Source of the DNA: Mycobacterium heidelbergense
GTDB lineage: Bacteria; Actinomycetota; Actinomycetes; Mycobacteriales; Mycobacteriaceae
Direction of reading: 5' to 3'
NCBI RefSeq assembly: GCF_010730745.1
Contig: NZ_AP022615.1
Span: 1,984,001-2,048,000 of the forward strand
Length of the DNA: 64,000 nucleotides
Part shown: in pieces, positions 44,423 to 52,904 of the stretch
Layout: each line of letters begins with the position of its first letter
Numbering within the stretch: position 1 is the first letter of the stretch
The notes under the pieces: generated by a model
What the model was told of the DNA's origin: nothing
Databases searched by the model: none
Seen by the model: the letters and a program-made list of their open reading frames with translations, nothing else
Position numbers and translations under genes: made by a program

Positions 44423-44602
44423 TCCTTCTCGGGTGGAATGGTAACTGGGCCATAGCGACATGGTGATGATGAGAGGATGTGGCACCGATGGCTACCGCTG
44501 ATCCACGCCCTATGGAGCACGAACGGTTGGGTGAGCATCGGTGGTTGTGTCGTTCACACAGGAGTGGCGCACCTTGCCTAACATTGTGGTTATCTCCAAG
44601 CT

Positions 44603-45841
44603 ATGACCGCTGACGCCAGTGACGGTGATGGCGTCGACGAGGAAACCGAGCGGAAGTGGCTCACCCCCGGCGTCGGTGCCGTGGGAGCAGCGAGCTTCTT
44701 TTCAGATACCGGTCACGAGATAACGACATCGGTCCTGCCGTCGTTCCTCACCGGCACGCTGGGCGCATCGGCGGCGGCGCTCGGCGTAATCGATGGAATC
44801 AGCGACGCTTTGATCGGTGTGATGAAGCTCGTCGGTGGCCCACTTGCCAACGATCCCGATAAAAGGGGAAGAACCGCGTCGGGTGGTTATCTCGGCACGG
44901 CGTTGGCCACCGGCGCCATCGGTGCGGCCGCGACGGTGTGGCAGGCCGGGGTGCTGCGCGCTCTTGCTTGGTTGTCCCGTGGGTTACGGTCGCCGGCGCG
45001 CGACGCCCTGCTGGCCTCGCTGAGCCCGACGTCGGCGCACGGGCGGGCGTTCGGGCTCGAACGTGCCGGCGACAATGCGGGCGCGGTGCTGGGTCCCGTA
45101 CTCGCCGCCGGGTTGGTGGCGTGGCTGGGTGTTCGGCCGGCGCTGTACCTGGCCGCTATCCCAGGCCTTTTCGCGGCGGTGGTGATCGTCGTGGCCGCCC
45201 GAGAGTCCCGCAAGCGAGTCCATGCCGATGGCGAATCGGTGCGCCGACGATTCGAGTTCGAAGCATTGCGTGACGCCGGCATGTTGCGGGCTTTGCTGCC
45301 GGTGGCGATGTTCGAGTTCGGCAACCTCGCAACGACGCTGTTGATCCTGCGTGCGACGCACTTGCTGAGCTCGCCACACCGCACGGCGACCGCCGCGGCC
45401 TCGCTTGCGATCCTCATCTATGCCGCGCACAACGTGGTCGCCGCGGCGGCGTCCCTGGCCGCCGGGCGGTGGTACGACCGGGCCGGGCCGCGCGCGGTAT
45501 TCGCGACGGGCGCGGCCGTTTACGTCATCGCCTACGGCATTTTCGCGGCCGGTAGCCACAGCGCATTCGTCGTCGCGGTGGGCTTCGCGCTGGCTGGGGC
45601 CGGTATCGGATTTGCCGAGCCGACTCAGTCGGCCGTAATTTCCCAGCTCCTTCCAGATCCGCTGCGCGGCTCCGGGTTCGGCGTTCTGGGGGCCGTTCAG
45701 GCCGTCGGCGACCTGGTGGCGACGGTCGTGGCAGGTGTGCTCTACACCGTGGTCTCGCCCGCGGCGGCTTTCGGGTACGCGGCCGTGTGGATGGCGGTTG
45801 CGGTTGTCGCCGCGGGCATGTTGCGGCCGGCGCAACGATAG
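44603..45841 (+). CDS. Major facilitator superfamily transporter
   Basis: The 412-residue protein has twelve predicted membrane helices. After helix 2 comes GGPLANDPDKRGR, in place of the usual MFS loop-2 motif. Segments LSRGLRSPARDALLASLSP and RAFGLERAGDNAGAVLGP are like drug/proton antiporters of the YfmO/BmrP kind. It lies 180 bp after SulP without a recognisable riboswitch of its own and may share that transcript. It converges on the MutS pair. Substrate unknown. Confidence 0.8.
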   Translation: MTADASDGDGVDEETERKWLTPGVGAVGAASFFSDTGHEITTSVLPSFLTGTLGASAAALGVIDGISDALIGVMKLVGGPLANDPDKRGRTASGGYLGTALATGAIGAAATVWQAGVLRALAWLSRGLRSPARDALLASLSPTSAHGRAFGLERAGDNAGAVLGPVLAAGLVAWLGVRPALYLAAIPGLFAAVVIVVAARESRKRVHADGESVRRRFEFEALRDAGMLRALLPVAMFEFGNLATTLLILRATHLLSSPHRTATAAASLAILIYAAHNVVAAAASLAAGRWYDRAGPRAVFATGAAVYVIAYGIFAAGSHSAFVVAVGFALAGAGIGFAEPTQSAVISQLLPDPLRGSGFGVLGAVQAVGDLVATVVAGVLYTVVSPAAAFGYAAVWMAVAVVAAGMLRPAQR

Positions 45842-45864
45842 ACGAGCCGCCCGCCCCGGCCGAA

Positions 45865-47391
45865 TCAGCCGGCTCCGACGGGCTCGCAACCGTTTGGTGC
45901 GGCCGCAAATACCCGCCGAAACGAGTCCTCGCCATAGCTGGTGGGTTCGGGCTGCGCAGGTTTCAGGCGGAAAGTCCGCACACCGTCGGGGCGACGTTGG
46001 GCGCGCAGGAATAAATCGGCGGGGTCGTCTCGCGCGCTCAGACTGTGAGCAAGGTCGTACAGATGTGTCACAAAGACGACCTTGACCCCGCTTTCGACCA
46101 TGGCGCGCACCACGTCTCGCGCGATCTGTGATCCTTCGCGCTCGTTGGTCGAGGCAAACGACTCATTGCACAGCAGCAGCGACGCCGAGCCGACGAACTC
46201 CGCGATCTCACTCATGCGGGCAAGCTCCTCGTCGAGCTTGCCGTGCGTAAGGCTGGCATCCTCTTCCCGCTTGAAATGCGTGAAGACGGCGTCGCGGACA
46301 TTGGCGCGAAACGATGTCGCGGTCACGAACATGCCGGCTTGCATCATGACCTGTGCGGTGCCCACGCTGCGCAAGAACGTCGACTTCCCGCCCTCGTTGG
46401 CTCCAGTGATGACGATCAACGACTTCGCCTCGGCGTCAATGTCATTGCCGGTAACAGGTTTGCCACTGGTCAGGCACAGTGCCACGTCGCGCAGGTCGCG
46501 GCAGCCGAATTGTGGTGGGCCGATTGGTGTGGGGATCGGAAGACAGGTGGGCACACCGGCTTCGGTGAGCCGCTCATGAAGGTTCACACAGCCCAAATAA
46601 AAACCCAGTTCGGTCCGTAACCGCCCAAAGAACGCTTGGACGTGGTCCGCGGATTGGGTGACGGTATTCGCGATGTCGTTGATTGCACGCCCGGCCAACT
46701 CGGTGAGGGCTTGAGCGCCGGCCTCGTCCCGGGCATCGACGACAAAACCACAGGAACCGTTGCGGTTTCCGGTCAGTTTGTCCCACCAACTGCGCTGCGG
46801 CGGCTGGTGAAGCCGATAGCCCGCCCCCTTGTTGCCGAGCCCGAGCTGAGCGCTGAGTAGCACGCCCCGCGGAAGCTGCAATTCGCCGAGGTCCGCGTCG
46901 AGTTGCTCCAGGTACTCATCGCTGAGTTGGTCGTCGATCATCGCCAACAGCTGCCGAAATCCCGGCGAGCTGAATCCCTTGGCGTGCTCGTCGCAGAGGC
47001 CGCGCAGTTGTCGAAGGTTGATGGCGAGCAGTTCAAGGATCCGTACCGAGCGGCGCAGGATGGCCTCGGGGTTGCGGGACATCAATCCCCCGAGGAACAC
47101 CTTGCGCCGCACCTCGACGCCGTCGACCGCGACGCCATACATCTGCCGCACCACACCACGATTGGCCAGACAATCGGACAGCACCTGCTGTCGGTAGACG
47201 ATGACGTCGGGGTCGATGACGGTCAGCGGCACCACCTTTTTGGCGGTCTCGAACAAGAACTCGTCGTCAGCGGCCATCGCCCGGTAGACCCGCGGAAGCT
47301 CGAGATCCTTGTCGACGAGATCCTGCAGTTGCCAGGGCAGTCGTGGCGCCAGGTCGGGGTCGTGTTCGGGATGTAGTAGTCGAACTTTCAT
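45865..47391 (-). CDS. MutS-like ATPase B (no mismatch-recognition domain)
   Basis: The 508-residue protein has the MutS core and ATPase: Walker A TGANEGGKSTFLRSVG, then THFKREEDASLTHGKLDEEL, Walker B SLLLCNESFASTNEREG and FVTHLYDLAHSL. The N-terminal mismatch-binding domain of MutS1 is absent. ATG 47391 overlaps the TGA of the partner gene (ATGA). Mycobacteria lack a classical MutS/MutL system, so these are a separate subfamily of unknown role. Both are under fluoride riboswitch 6. Confidence 0.85.
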   Translation of the reverse strand: MKVRLLHPEHDPDLAPRLPWQLQDLVDKDLELPRVYRAMAADDEFLFETAKKVVPLTVIDPDVIVYRQQVLSDCLANRGVVRQMYGVAVDGVEVRRKVFLGGLMSRNPEAILRRSVRILELLAINLRQLRGLCDEHAKGFSSPGFRQLLAMIDDQLSDEYLEQLDADLGELQLPRGVLLSAQLGLGNKGAGYRLHQPPQRSWWDKLTGNRNGSCGFVVDARDEAGAQALTELAGRAINDIANTVTQSADHVQAFFGRLRTELGFYLGCVNLHERLTEAGVPTCLPIPTPIGPPQFGCRDLRDVALCLTSGKPVTGNDIDAEAKSLIVITGANEGGKSTFLRSVGTAQVMMQAGMFVTATSFRANVRDAVFTHFKREEDASLTHGKLDEELARMSEIAEFVGSASLLLCNESFASTNEREGSQIARDVVRAMVESGVKVVFVTHLYDLAHSLSARDDPADLFLRAQRRPDGVRTFRLKPAQPEPTSYGEDSFRRVFAAAPNGCEPVGAG

Positions 47392-48920
47392 TGGCTGATC
47401 CTCTGCCTTAGGACGTTGTAGCTGAGGCCGTACTTGTCGGCCAACGCGGCGGCGTAGGCCAGACCGTCGGCGGGCCGGCGAGTGAACGTGAATGTCCGCC
47501 GGGTGGGATCGTCGTCCGCCACGTCGCCGACCATACTCACGCACACCGGATCCAGCGCGGACAGCTCGTCGAGGAAGCTGACATAGACTGCGACGCAGTG
47601 CAGCTGGATGATTCGTTCGAGCACCTCTCGGCCGATGAGCAGGGCATCGTTGACCGTGGTGGACGAAAAGCTCTCGTTCATGACGATGATGCTCGCATCG
47701 GTTGCGCGCGAAAGGATGTCATGGATGCGCACCAACTCGTCGTCGAGTTTGCCGTGCAACGTCGAGAGGTCCTCCTGCCGTTCGAAATGCGTGTAGATCT
47801 GGTCGGGCAACGTCAGTCTGGCGGCACCGGCAGGTATCGGGCAGCCGATTGACGCGAGGTAGGCGCATTGGCCGATGGTTCGGGCGAAGGTCGTCTTACC
47901 ACCCTGGTTCGGGCCGGTGATCACGAATATTCGCTCGGATTCCGACAGATAGAAGTCGTTGGTGACGGGGCGGCTTTCGCCTTCCGCGGTGTTGATCACC
48001 AGCGCCAGGTCGAAGGCGCCCTGCACGTCCACGACGCCCGGCTCATCGGTGACGTCTGGGTAGCTGAACGCCAGTCCGGCCGCGGTGAAGCGCCTGATGA
48101 ACGCGAGATAGGACAGGTAGAACCGGATTTCGTGTTCGAATCGGGCGATGGCGGGGTCGATGAACTGTTCGTGCCGGCTACAGAAGTTGTCGAGCAGCGC
48201 GAAGGACTCGGGATGGAGTTTGGCTACGCATTCGAGAATCCGCTCCTCGACGTGGTTCATGTCTTTGAAATCCGGGAGGGCGACGTGGTAGTCCTTGCTG
48301 ACTTCGGTGGCGAAACGTTCGAACGTGGCGGTGACCTCGGAGCTGTAATCTGTTTGTTCGCCGAACTTCTCGACATTGACCCGAAGACCGTCGACGTGCA
48401 CGCAGTAGCGGATCGCGTGCAGCTGCTCGCGGACCGCTTCGGTGTCTGCTACCAGCCGCTTGAAAACGTCGCCGTCGACGTAGCGCCTCACGTGGTCGGC
48501 GAAGTCACGCAACCCCCGAGAACGCGGTTGGACGTATGTGAGACCGTCGCCCAGCAGCGCGACCGCGTGGCAATAGGTTTCGATTGCGGCAACCAGCCAG
48601 CCCTGTTTCTGTAGCCGATGCCACGCGTTCCGGGCCACGTGAAGCCGACTTCGTACGGTGCGCATGCCGTCAACGAAATTCTGTACCGGTGCCCGTGTTT
48701 CATCGTCTTCGAGATCGCGGAATACCTGCTGGCGGTACTCGACGACCGACGGTTGCCGTTGGGGCGCGTAGAAGATACGTGCGAGATCACTCCCACCGTA
48801 TCCGGCCGTCACCGCGCCGATGACCTGGTCGAGATACAGGTCGGCGAAACAGTCCGGCGGTGTGTCGGTACCGATGATGCTGCCGGCCCGGGGATCAAGG
48901 ATGCTGGTAAAGCTCGCCAT
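47388..48920 (-). CDS. MutS-like ATPase A, directly behind fluoride riboswitch 6
   Basis: The 510-residue protein has a helical core, then Walker A TGPNQGGKTTFARTIG, THFERQEDLSTLHGKLDDEL, Walker B SIIVMNESFSSTTVNDA and the sensor region VYVSFLDELSALD. Like its partner it lacks the MutS mismatch domain. The two proteins share length and motif order, so they may form a heterodimer. GAAGGTGGGG lies upstream of ATG 48920 and overlaps the strand that can pair with the aptamer. MutS-like genes are among known crcB-motif associates. Confidence 0.85.
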   Translation of the reverse strand: MASFTSILDPRAGSIIGTDTPPDCFADLYLDQVIGAVTAGYGGSDLARIFYAPQRQPSVVEYRQQVFRDLEDDETRAPVQNFVDGMRTVRSRLHVARNAWHRLQKQGWLVAAIETYCHAVALLGDGLTYVQPRSRGLRDFADHVRRYVDGDVFKRLVADTEAVREQLHAIRYCVHVDGLRVNVEKFGEQTDYSSEVTATFERFATEVSKDYHVALPDFKDMNHVEERILECVAKLHPESFALLDNFCSRHEQFIDPAIARFEHEIRFYLSYLAFIRRFTAAGLAFSYPDVTDEPGVVDVQGAFDLALVINTAEGESRPVTNDFYLSESERIFVITGPNQGGKTTFARTIGQCAYLASIGCPIPAGAARLTLPDQIYTHFERQEDLSTLHGKLDDELVRIHDILSRATDASIIVMNESFSSTTVNDALLIGREVLERIIQLHCVAVYVSFLDELSALDPVCVSMVGDVADDDPTRRTFTFTRRPADGLAYAAALADKYGLSYNVLRQRISQ

Positions 48921-48958
48921 CTCGGATTACCCCACCTTCTACCGTGCGTCGTTGACGT

Positions 48959-49006
48959 GGTAGAAGCCATCAGCCGGTGTGGCAATTGGGGCGAGCTTCA
49001 TCGCCT
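48959..49006 (-). promoter_or_regulatory. Fluoride riboswitch aptamer 6 before the MutS-like pair
   Basis: On the minus strand: AGGCG ATGAAGCT CGCC, AATTGCC, then GGCTGATGG and CTTCTACC, almost identical to riboswitch 3. CTTCTACC (48959-48966) is complementary over 8 bp to GGTAGAAG (48936-48943), which runs into the GGTGGGG RBS of ATG 48920. A TAACAT -10-like box at 49013-49018 would start transcription at the aptamer. Confidence 0.9.
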
Positions 49007-49060
49007 GCCTCGATGTTACCCGAATCGGTGGGGACGCGCCCGCCACCGCGCGGTTTCGGC

Positions 49061-49384
49061 TCAGGCTTTGGAGAGTTGCTGGGGGCAGTAGAACTTCGCG
49101 GCGAGAAGGGCGAAATTGGATGCCATCTCCATGTCCATTCCGGGATTGTGGGTTTTGACGTCGTGCACCAGCTCGAGGCCCGATTCGCCGTTGTTCAAGC
49201 ACAAGCACACCGCTCGGCCGGCGCCCACGGCGGCATCGGGGTTGGAAAAGCTGAAGCCGGCCTGGCGCAAAGCGGCGAGAAAGCCTGCGTCGTCGCCGTC
49301 GAGAACCGGAGCGGGATCGGAGTAGGCCGGCGCGGCCAGCCCGATCATCGCCGAAACACCGAGTACCGTCAGTAGTGTTCTCAT
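49061..49384 (-). CDS. DUF732 secreted protein
   Basis: The 107-residue protein has a signal peptide (RTLLTVLGVSAMIGLAAPA, cleavage near AYS-DP). The DUF732 core follows: GFLAALRQAGFSFSNPDAAV, RAVCLCLNNGES and FYCPQQL, with cysteines likely in a disulfide. It is a small exported actinobacterial protein of unknown role. It lies 29 bp after the PPE gene ending upstream on the same strand, so it could be co-transcribed with the PPE genes governed by riboswitch 7. Confidence 0.8.
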   Translation of the reverse strand: MRTLLTVLGVSAMIGLAAPAYSDPAPVLDGDDAGFLAALRQAGFSFSNPDAAVGAGRAVCLCLNNGESGLELVHDVKTHNPGMDMEMASNFALLAAKFYCPQQLSKA

Positions 49385-49413
49385 ACCTCACTGTCTTCCA
49401 ATTATGTTGCAAG

Positions 49414-50811
49414 CTAGGCTAATTGCGCTTCGGATGGCGTGGCCTTAAGCTTGTCGGCTTTGGACAGGTGCACCGCGTGGATGCCGGGCTTTTTCGCCAG
49501 TTGCTCGAGCAGGGCGTCAAGGCCGTCTTGATCGACAGTATGGTGCTGCACGCTTTCGGGTTTCTCCGATATCTGTGCGACCAGGCGCTTGAGCTGCTCC
49601 GGCGATTGCTTGCCTTTGAGGTCTTTGATCGGGGTGAGACGTCCGCGCGCGCCGGCTCCCACCGCGGTGGGAGCTCCCGCCCCCAGGGCGCTGCCGAGCA
49701 TTCCCGCCACCGACATCGAACTGAGCAGGCTTCCCCCGCCGAGCGCGGCCGCGGACACGGCATCGGGCCCGGCGGCCGACAAGGCGGCGGCAACGGTCCT
49801 GATGGCGGGGGTGGCCGTGGCCCAGCTCGGCGGAACCGACAGTCTTCCAACCAATGTGCCGGCATTTCCCATGCTCGCCGAGACCGCGCTATAGAGCGTG
49901 CCCCGGCCGAAGCCCAACGCTCCCAGCCCGGCACCCAGCGCGTCTTTGGGCAGTGCGCCATACGCCACGGGCGGGGCGAACTTGAGCCACTGTGACACGG
50001 GAAAGTTGATCAACAGCCCGATGTCGTTGAACTGCGTGGTGAGCCCAAGCGGAACCTTGACGGCGCTATACAGGCCGGTGAACCACGCGTCCCCGTTGGG
50101 CACCGTGTTGAGCAGATCCACCCAGAAGTCGTTGTAGTCGGTGGCCAGCCCGGCCAGCAATCCCAGAATCCCGCCGGACGCGCTGGTTGAGCTGGCCGCT
50201 GTGCTCGCGGTTGACGCCGCGGTGCCGGCCGGCGTGGCGGCCGCGGAGGCCACCGCGGCCGCTTGCGTCGTTGTGCCCGCGGAGTCGGTGGTCTGTGGCG
50301 GCTCGGTGAACGGTGTCAGGTTGTTGGAGGCACTGGCCGAGGAGGCGAAGTAGGTATCCATCGCCGTAGCGTCTTGAGCCCAAAACCCGTCGTATTCGGC
50401 CTCATTGGCCGCGATCGCCGCGGTGTTTTGGCCGAAAAGATTGGTCGCCACCAGCCGGGCCACGAGGGCGCGGTTCTCCGCGATGATGGGCGGCGGCACG
50501 TGGGCGGCCAACGCCGTCTGGTAGGCGCCCGCCGCCGCGGTGGCCTGGGTGGCGGCTTCGGCGGCTTGTGCGGCGGTGCCCTGCATCCAGGCCACATAGG
50601 GTGCGACGGCGGCCGCCATGGCGAGCGATGACGGACCCATCCAGGGCCCACCGGTCAGGCTCGAGATCACCGACGAATAAGAGGACGCGGTGGACTGCAA
50701 TTCGGTGGCCAGATCGTCCCAGGCCGCGGCGGCGGCCAGCATCGACCCCGATCCCGGACCGGCATACATCCGGCCCGAATTGAACTCCGGCGGAAACGCT
50801 CCGTAGAACAT
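49414..50811 (-). CDS. PPE-SVP family protein with polar C-terminal tail
   Basis: The 465-residue protein has the PPE domain (GAFPPEFNSGRMYAGPGSGS; NLFGQNTAAIAANEAEYDGF) and the SVP motif GRLSVPPSW. The tail of about 65 residues (LTPIKDLKGKQSPEQLKRLV onward) is charged and unlike the other PPE genes here. It lies 79 bp after the 50891 PPE gene. Likely exported by a type VII system and located at the surface or outer membrane. Its function is unknown. Confidence 0.85.
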   Translation of the reverse strand: MFYGAFPPEFNSGRMYAGPGSGSMLAAAAAWDDLATELQSTASSYSSVISSLTGGPWMGPSSLAMAAAVAPYVAWMQGTAAQAAEAATQATAAAGAYQTALAAHVPPPIIAENRALVARLVATNLFGQNTAAIAANEAEYDGFWAQDATAMDTYFASSASASNNLTPFTEPPQTTDSAGTTTQAAAVASAAATPAGTAASTASTAASSTSASGGILGLLAGLATDYNDFWVDLLNTVPNGDAWFTGLYSAVKVPLGLTTQFNDIGLLINFPVSQWLKFAPPVAYGALPKDALGAGLGALGFGRGTLYSAVSASMGNAGTLVGRLSVPPSWATATPAIRTVAAALSAAGPDAVSAAALGGGSLLSSMSVAGMLGSALGAGAPTAVGAGARGRLTPIKDLKGKQSPEQLKRLVAQISEKPESVQHHTVDQDGLDALLEQLAKKPGIHAVHLSKADKLKATPSEAQLA

Positions 50812-50890
50812 GCCTAAACCCCTTTTCCGGTGGCGCGCACCCGGGTGGACCGCGCCGGGCCGCCATAGGTCGTCATCGAGTTCATCGCGG

Positions 50891-52120
50891 TCATTCCTCG
50901 AGGGCCGGGATCACGATGATGGTGGCCGCGAGGGGTTCCGGCTCCGCGACGACGCCACCCAGCACCTTGGCCGGCGCCGCGCCACCGGAGTACATCGCAC
51001 CGGCGCCCACCGCGCGTCCGGCCAGGCTCGACAGGGCCATCTGACCGAACACGCCACCCTCGCCGGCCGGGGCGGCCGCCAGGTTGGTGGGTAGCGCCGC
51101 GGCCAACGTTCGGATCGCCGGGGCGGCTTCGGTCCAGCCCTGTGGCACCGACATGCTTCCGACCAGGGCCGCTTTGCCCATCGAACCCGATACCTGCCCC
51201 GCGCCGACCGCGGAGCTCAGCATGGGCTGGGCGGCGCCGGCGCCACCGGTCAGCGGAGCCAACGCCCCCGTGATGGCTTTCGGGCCGGCCAGATAGGCCG
51301 CGGCGCCCTGCCCATTCTGGCCCCAGGCGTATGCCTGCCCGAATGACAGGAACGGGCCGCCGGGTATGGAGCTCCACCCCTGCAGGGAGTACGGCCCGGT
51401 GAGGATCGACCAGATGGTGTTCCAGTCCGTCAGTTGCGATGGCACGGGCGGCAAACCGACCGCCGTCGACGCCGCCGCGTTGGCCGTCGTGGCGTTCGTT
51501 GCACCCGGCATCGAGTCGATCGCGTGGGGCAGTTGCGCGGCTGTGTTCGAGCCGGACGAGGCCGCGGCCGATTGCGTCGCCGGGCCGGAGTCATTGGTGG
51601 TCTGCGGCGGCTCGGTGAATGGGATCAGCTGCGACGCCGTCGCCGACGACGCCGCATAGGTGTACATCGCGGCGGCGTCCTGCGCCCACATCTCGGCGTA
51701 CTGGGCCTCGGTGGCCGCGATCGCCGGGGTGTTCTGACCCACGAAGTTGGTGGCGATCAACGCCATCAGCTGGGCGCGATTGGCCGCGATCACCGGCGGC
51801 GGCACCGTGGCGGCAAAGGCCGTCTCGTAGGCGCCGGCGGCCAGCCTCGCCTGCATGGCCGCCTGCTCCGCCTGAGCGCCGGTGGTGCCCATCCACGCCA
51901 CATACGGCGCCGCGGCCGCCGCCATCGCGATCGACGACGGGCCCGTCCACGACCCAACCGTCAGGCCCTGCACGGTCGCCCCGTACGAGGCTGCGGCGGA
52001 ACGCAACTCGGCGGCCAACTCATCCCACGCCGCCGCGGCCACCAGCATCGGCCCCGACCCCGCGCCGAGATACATCCGGCCCGAATTGACCTCCGGTGGC
52101 AGCGCGCCGAAATCCAGCAT
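50891..52120 (-). CDS. PPE-SVP family protein downstream of fluoride riboswitch 7
   Basis: The 409-residue protein has the PPE domain (LDFGALPPEVNSGRMYLGAG; NFVGQNTPAIAATEAQYAEM) and the SVP motif GSMSVPQGW. ATG 52120 follows CCGGAGGTAATCG. Between it and riboswitch 7 lies a 54-codon frame ending 17 nt upstream. With the next PPE and DUF732 genes it forms a minus-strand surface-protein unit matching the plus-strand PPE pair at 30616-32894. Confidence 0.85.
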   Translation of the reverse strand: MLDFGALPPEVNSGRMYLGAGSGPMLVAAAAWDELAAELRSAAASYGATVQGLTVGSWTGPSSIAMAAAAAPYVAWMGTTGAQAEQAAMQARLAAGAYETAFAATVPPPVIAANRAQLMALIATNFVGQNTPAIAATEAQYAEMWAQDAAAMYTYAASSATASQLIPFTEPPQTTNDSGPATQSAAASSGSNTAAQLPHAIDSMPGATNATTANAAASTAVGLPPVPSQLTDWNTIWSILTGPYSLQGWSSIPGGPFLSFGQAYAWGQNGQGAAAYLAGPKAITGALAPLTGGAGAAQPMLSSAVGAGQVSGSMGKAALVGSMSVPQGWTEAAPAIRTLAAALPTNLAAAPAGEGGVFGQMALSSLAGRAVGAGAMYSGGAAPAKVLGGVVAEPEPLAATIIVIPALEE

Positions 52121-52137
52121 CGATTACCTCCGGTCCC

Positions 52138-52302
52138 TCACGTGGCCGCGACGGCGTCAGCCGCCTCGGCCGATCGTGATGGCGCGTAAACACGTTGCAT
52201 GCGAACAACGTTCAATGCGAACGCCAAGGGAGATCGACAAGCGAAGTTGGCGCCCACCATCGCGCCGGACCGGAACGTCAACTTATTTGGCTGGCACGCC
52301 AT
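52138..52302 (-). CDS. Possible 54-residue leader ORF behind riboswitch 7
   Basis: A frame from ATG 52302 (MACQPNKLTFRSGAMVGANF onward) to TGA 52138 fills the leader between the riboswitch and the PPE gene. GGGTGGGG precedes its start at a good distance and follows the strand that can pair with the aptamer, the same layout as the MutS leader. Composition is not strongly coding. It may be a translated leader peptide that passes the switch on to the PPE gene. Confidence 0.3.
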   Translation of the reverse strand: MACQPNKLTFRSGAMVGANFACRSPLAFALNVVRMQRVYAPSRSAEAADAVAAT

Positions 52303-52337
52303 CTACCCCACCCGTCTTCTACCGTGAGTTGCTCACT

Positions 52338-52388
52338 GGGTAGAAGCCATTAGCCAGGGGCGGCATTTGAGGCGAGCTTCATCGCCTT
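52338..52388 (-). promoter_or_regulatory. Fluoride riboswitch aptamer 7 before PPE genes
   Basis: Minus strand: stem AAGGCG/CGCCT around ATGAAGCT, then AATGCCGCC, GGCTAATGG and CTTCTACCC. CTTCTACC is complementary to GGTAGAAG (52316-52323) across a GTGAG/CTCAC hairpin. Junction G39 is A, as in riboswitch 5. TTGCGC-18-TAAACT upstream (TAAACT at 52398-52403) suits a promoter starting near the aptamer. Confidence 0.85.
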
Positions 52389-52468
52389 ACTCGCACAAGT
52401 TTACCCGACGTTCAACTTGTCGCGCAAAGGGTCTGGTGAACTTGTCGTCAGCGCGCCATCATGGGAGC

Positions 52469-52516
52469 AAGGCGGTGGGGCTCGCCTCAATCGCGAAAGT
52501 CGCCGACAGCCCCTGG
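52469..52516 (+). promoter_or_regulatory. Fluoride-riboswitch-like aptamer 8 (G6-C38 variant)
   Basis: Stem AGGCG/CGCCT encloses GTGGGGCT. AATC and the GCGA/TCGC stem follow, then GCCGACAG and AGCCCC, which pairs fully with loop GGGGCT. The aptamer end CCCTGG pairs with CCAGGG (52524-52529), part of the AGGGAGG RBS of a short ORF at 52537. The canonical CTAC/GTAG pairing is thus replaced by CTGG/CCAG, keeping the same switch logic. Confidence 0.65.
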
Positions 52517-52536
52517 GTAACAACCAGGGAGGATTC

Positions 52537-52569
52537 ATGCTCAGTAGAACACCGGCGGGACGCTCATGA
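52537..52569 (+). CDS. Ten-residue leader peptide overlapping the next gene
   Basis: ATG 52537 lies just after the AGGGAGG that riboswitch 8 can mask. The frame MLSRTPAGRS ends at TGA 52567-52569, overlapping ATG 52566 of the next gene as ATGA. The placement suggests that ribosomes loaded on the peptide reinitiate on the downstream gene, so the switch acts through translational coupling. No sequence conservation can be judged here. Confidence 0.45.
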   Translation: MLSRTPAGRS

Positions 52570-52904
52570 GTTCGCCGCTGCGACCGATGGGAAACCCGGC
52601 GCAGTTCAGCGTGATGTTCTGGCTACCACCCGGCGGCACCGACAACGGAGTCTTTGCGACTTATTGGGCGGAGTTGGCCGATCTGGAGTCGGGTGACGTC
52701 GGTCCTGTGCTGGCCCTGCTCGCCGACGCCGACGTCGGCGGGTACGTGGCGACACCGGGTGGCCGACTCAACCATCGCTCCCGGGCGCCGGTCCACCGCT
52801 TGTGGGTGGATTCGCTGCAATATCATCGCGCCGAAGACGTTCTCATGGCGTATTTGAACCACAGAGACCGCCCGGGCGAGAGTCATTCGGCCACAAGGTC
52901 GTAG
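52566..52904 (+). CDS. Uncharacterised protein behind variant riboswitch 8
   Basis: The 112-residue protein starts MSSPLRPMGNPAQFSVMFWL. It has a strand/helix pattern (VFATYWAELADLESGDVGPV) and the segment RAPVHRLWVDSLQYHRAEDV. I do not recognise it. There is no good RBS of its own; it appears coupled to the short leader peptide. It converges on the histidine phosphatase and overlaps its end by 22 nt. Confidence 0.6.
   Translation: MSSPLRPMGNPAQFSVMFWLPPGGTDNGVFATYWAELADLESGDVGPVLALLADADVGGYVATPGGRLNHRSRAPVHRLWVDSLQYHRAEDVLMAYLNHRDRPGESHSATRS

Noticed and set aside
44423..44602. A riboswitch before the MFS transporter
   Set aside because: The leader contains no GATG stem followed by AACCGCC and CTGATGG; no alternative hairpin with the RBS was found.
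48939..49412. 157-codon minus-strand frame across the DUF732 gene and riboswitch 6
   Set aside because: It is a different frame of the DUF732 gene running through the aptamer; the DUF732 frame has a proper signal peptide and domain.
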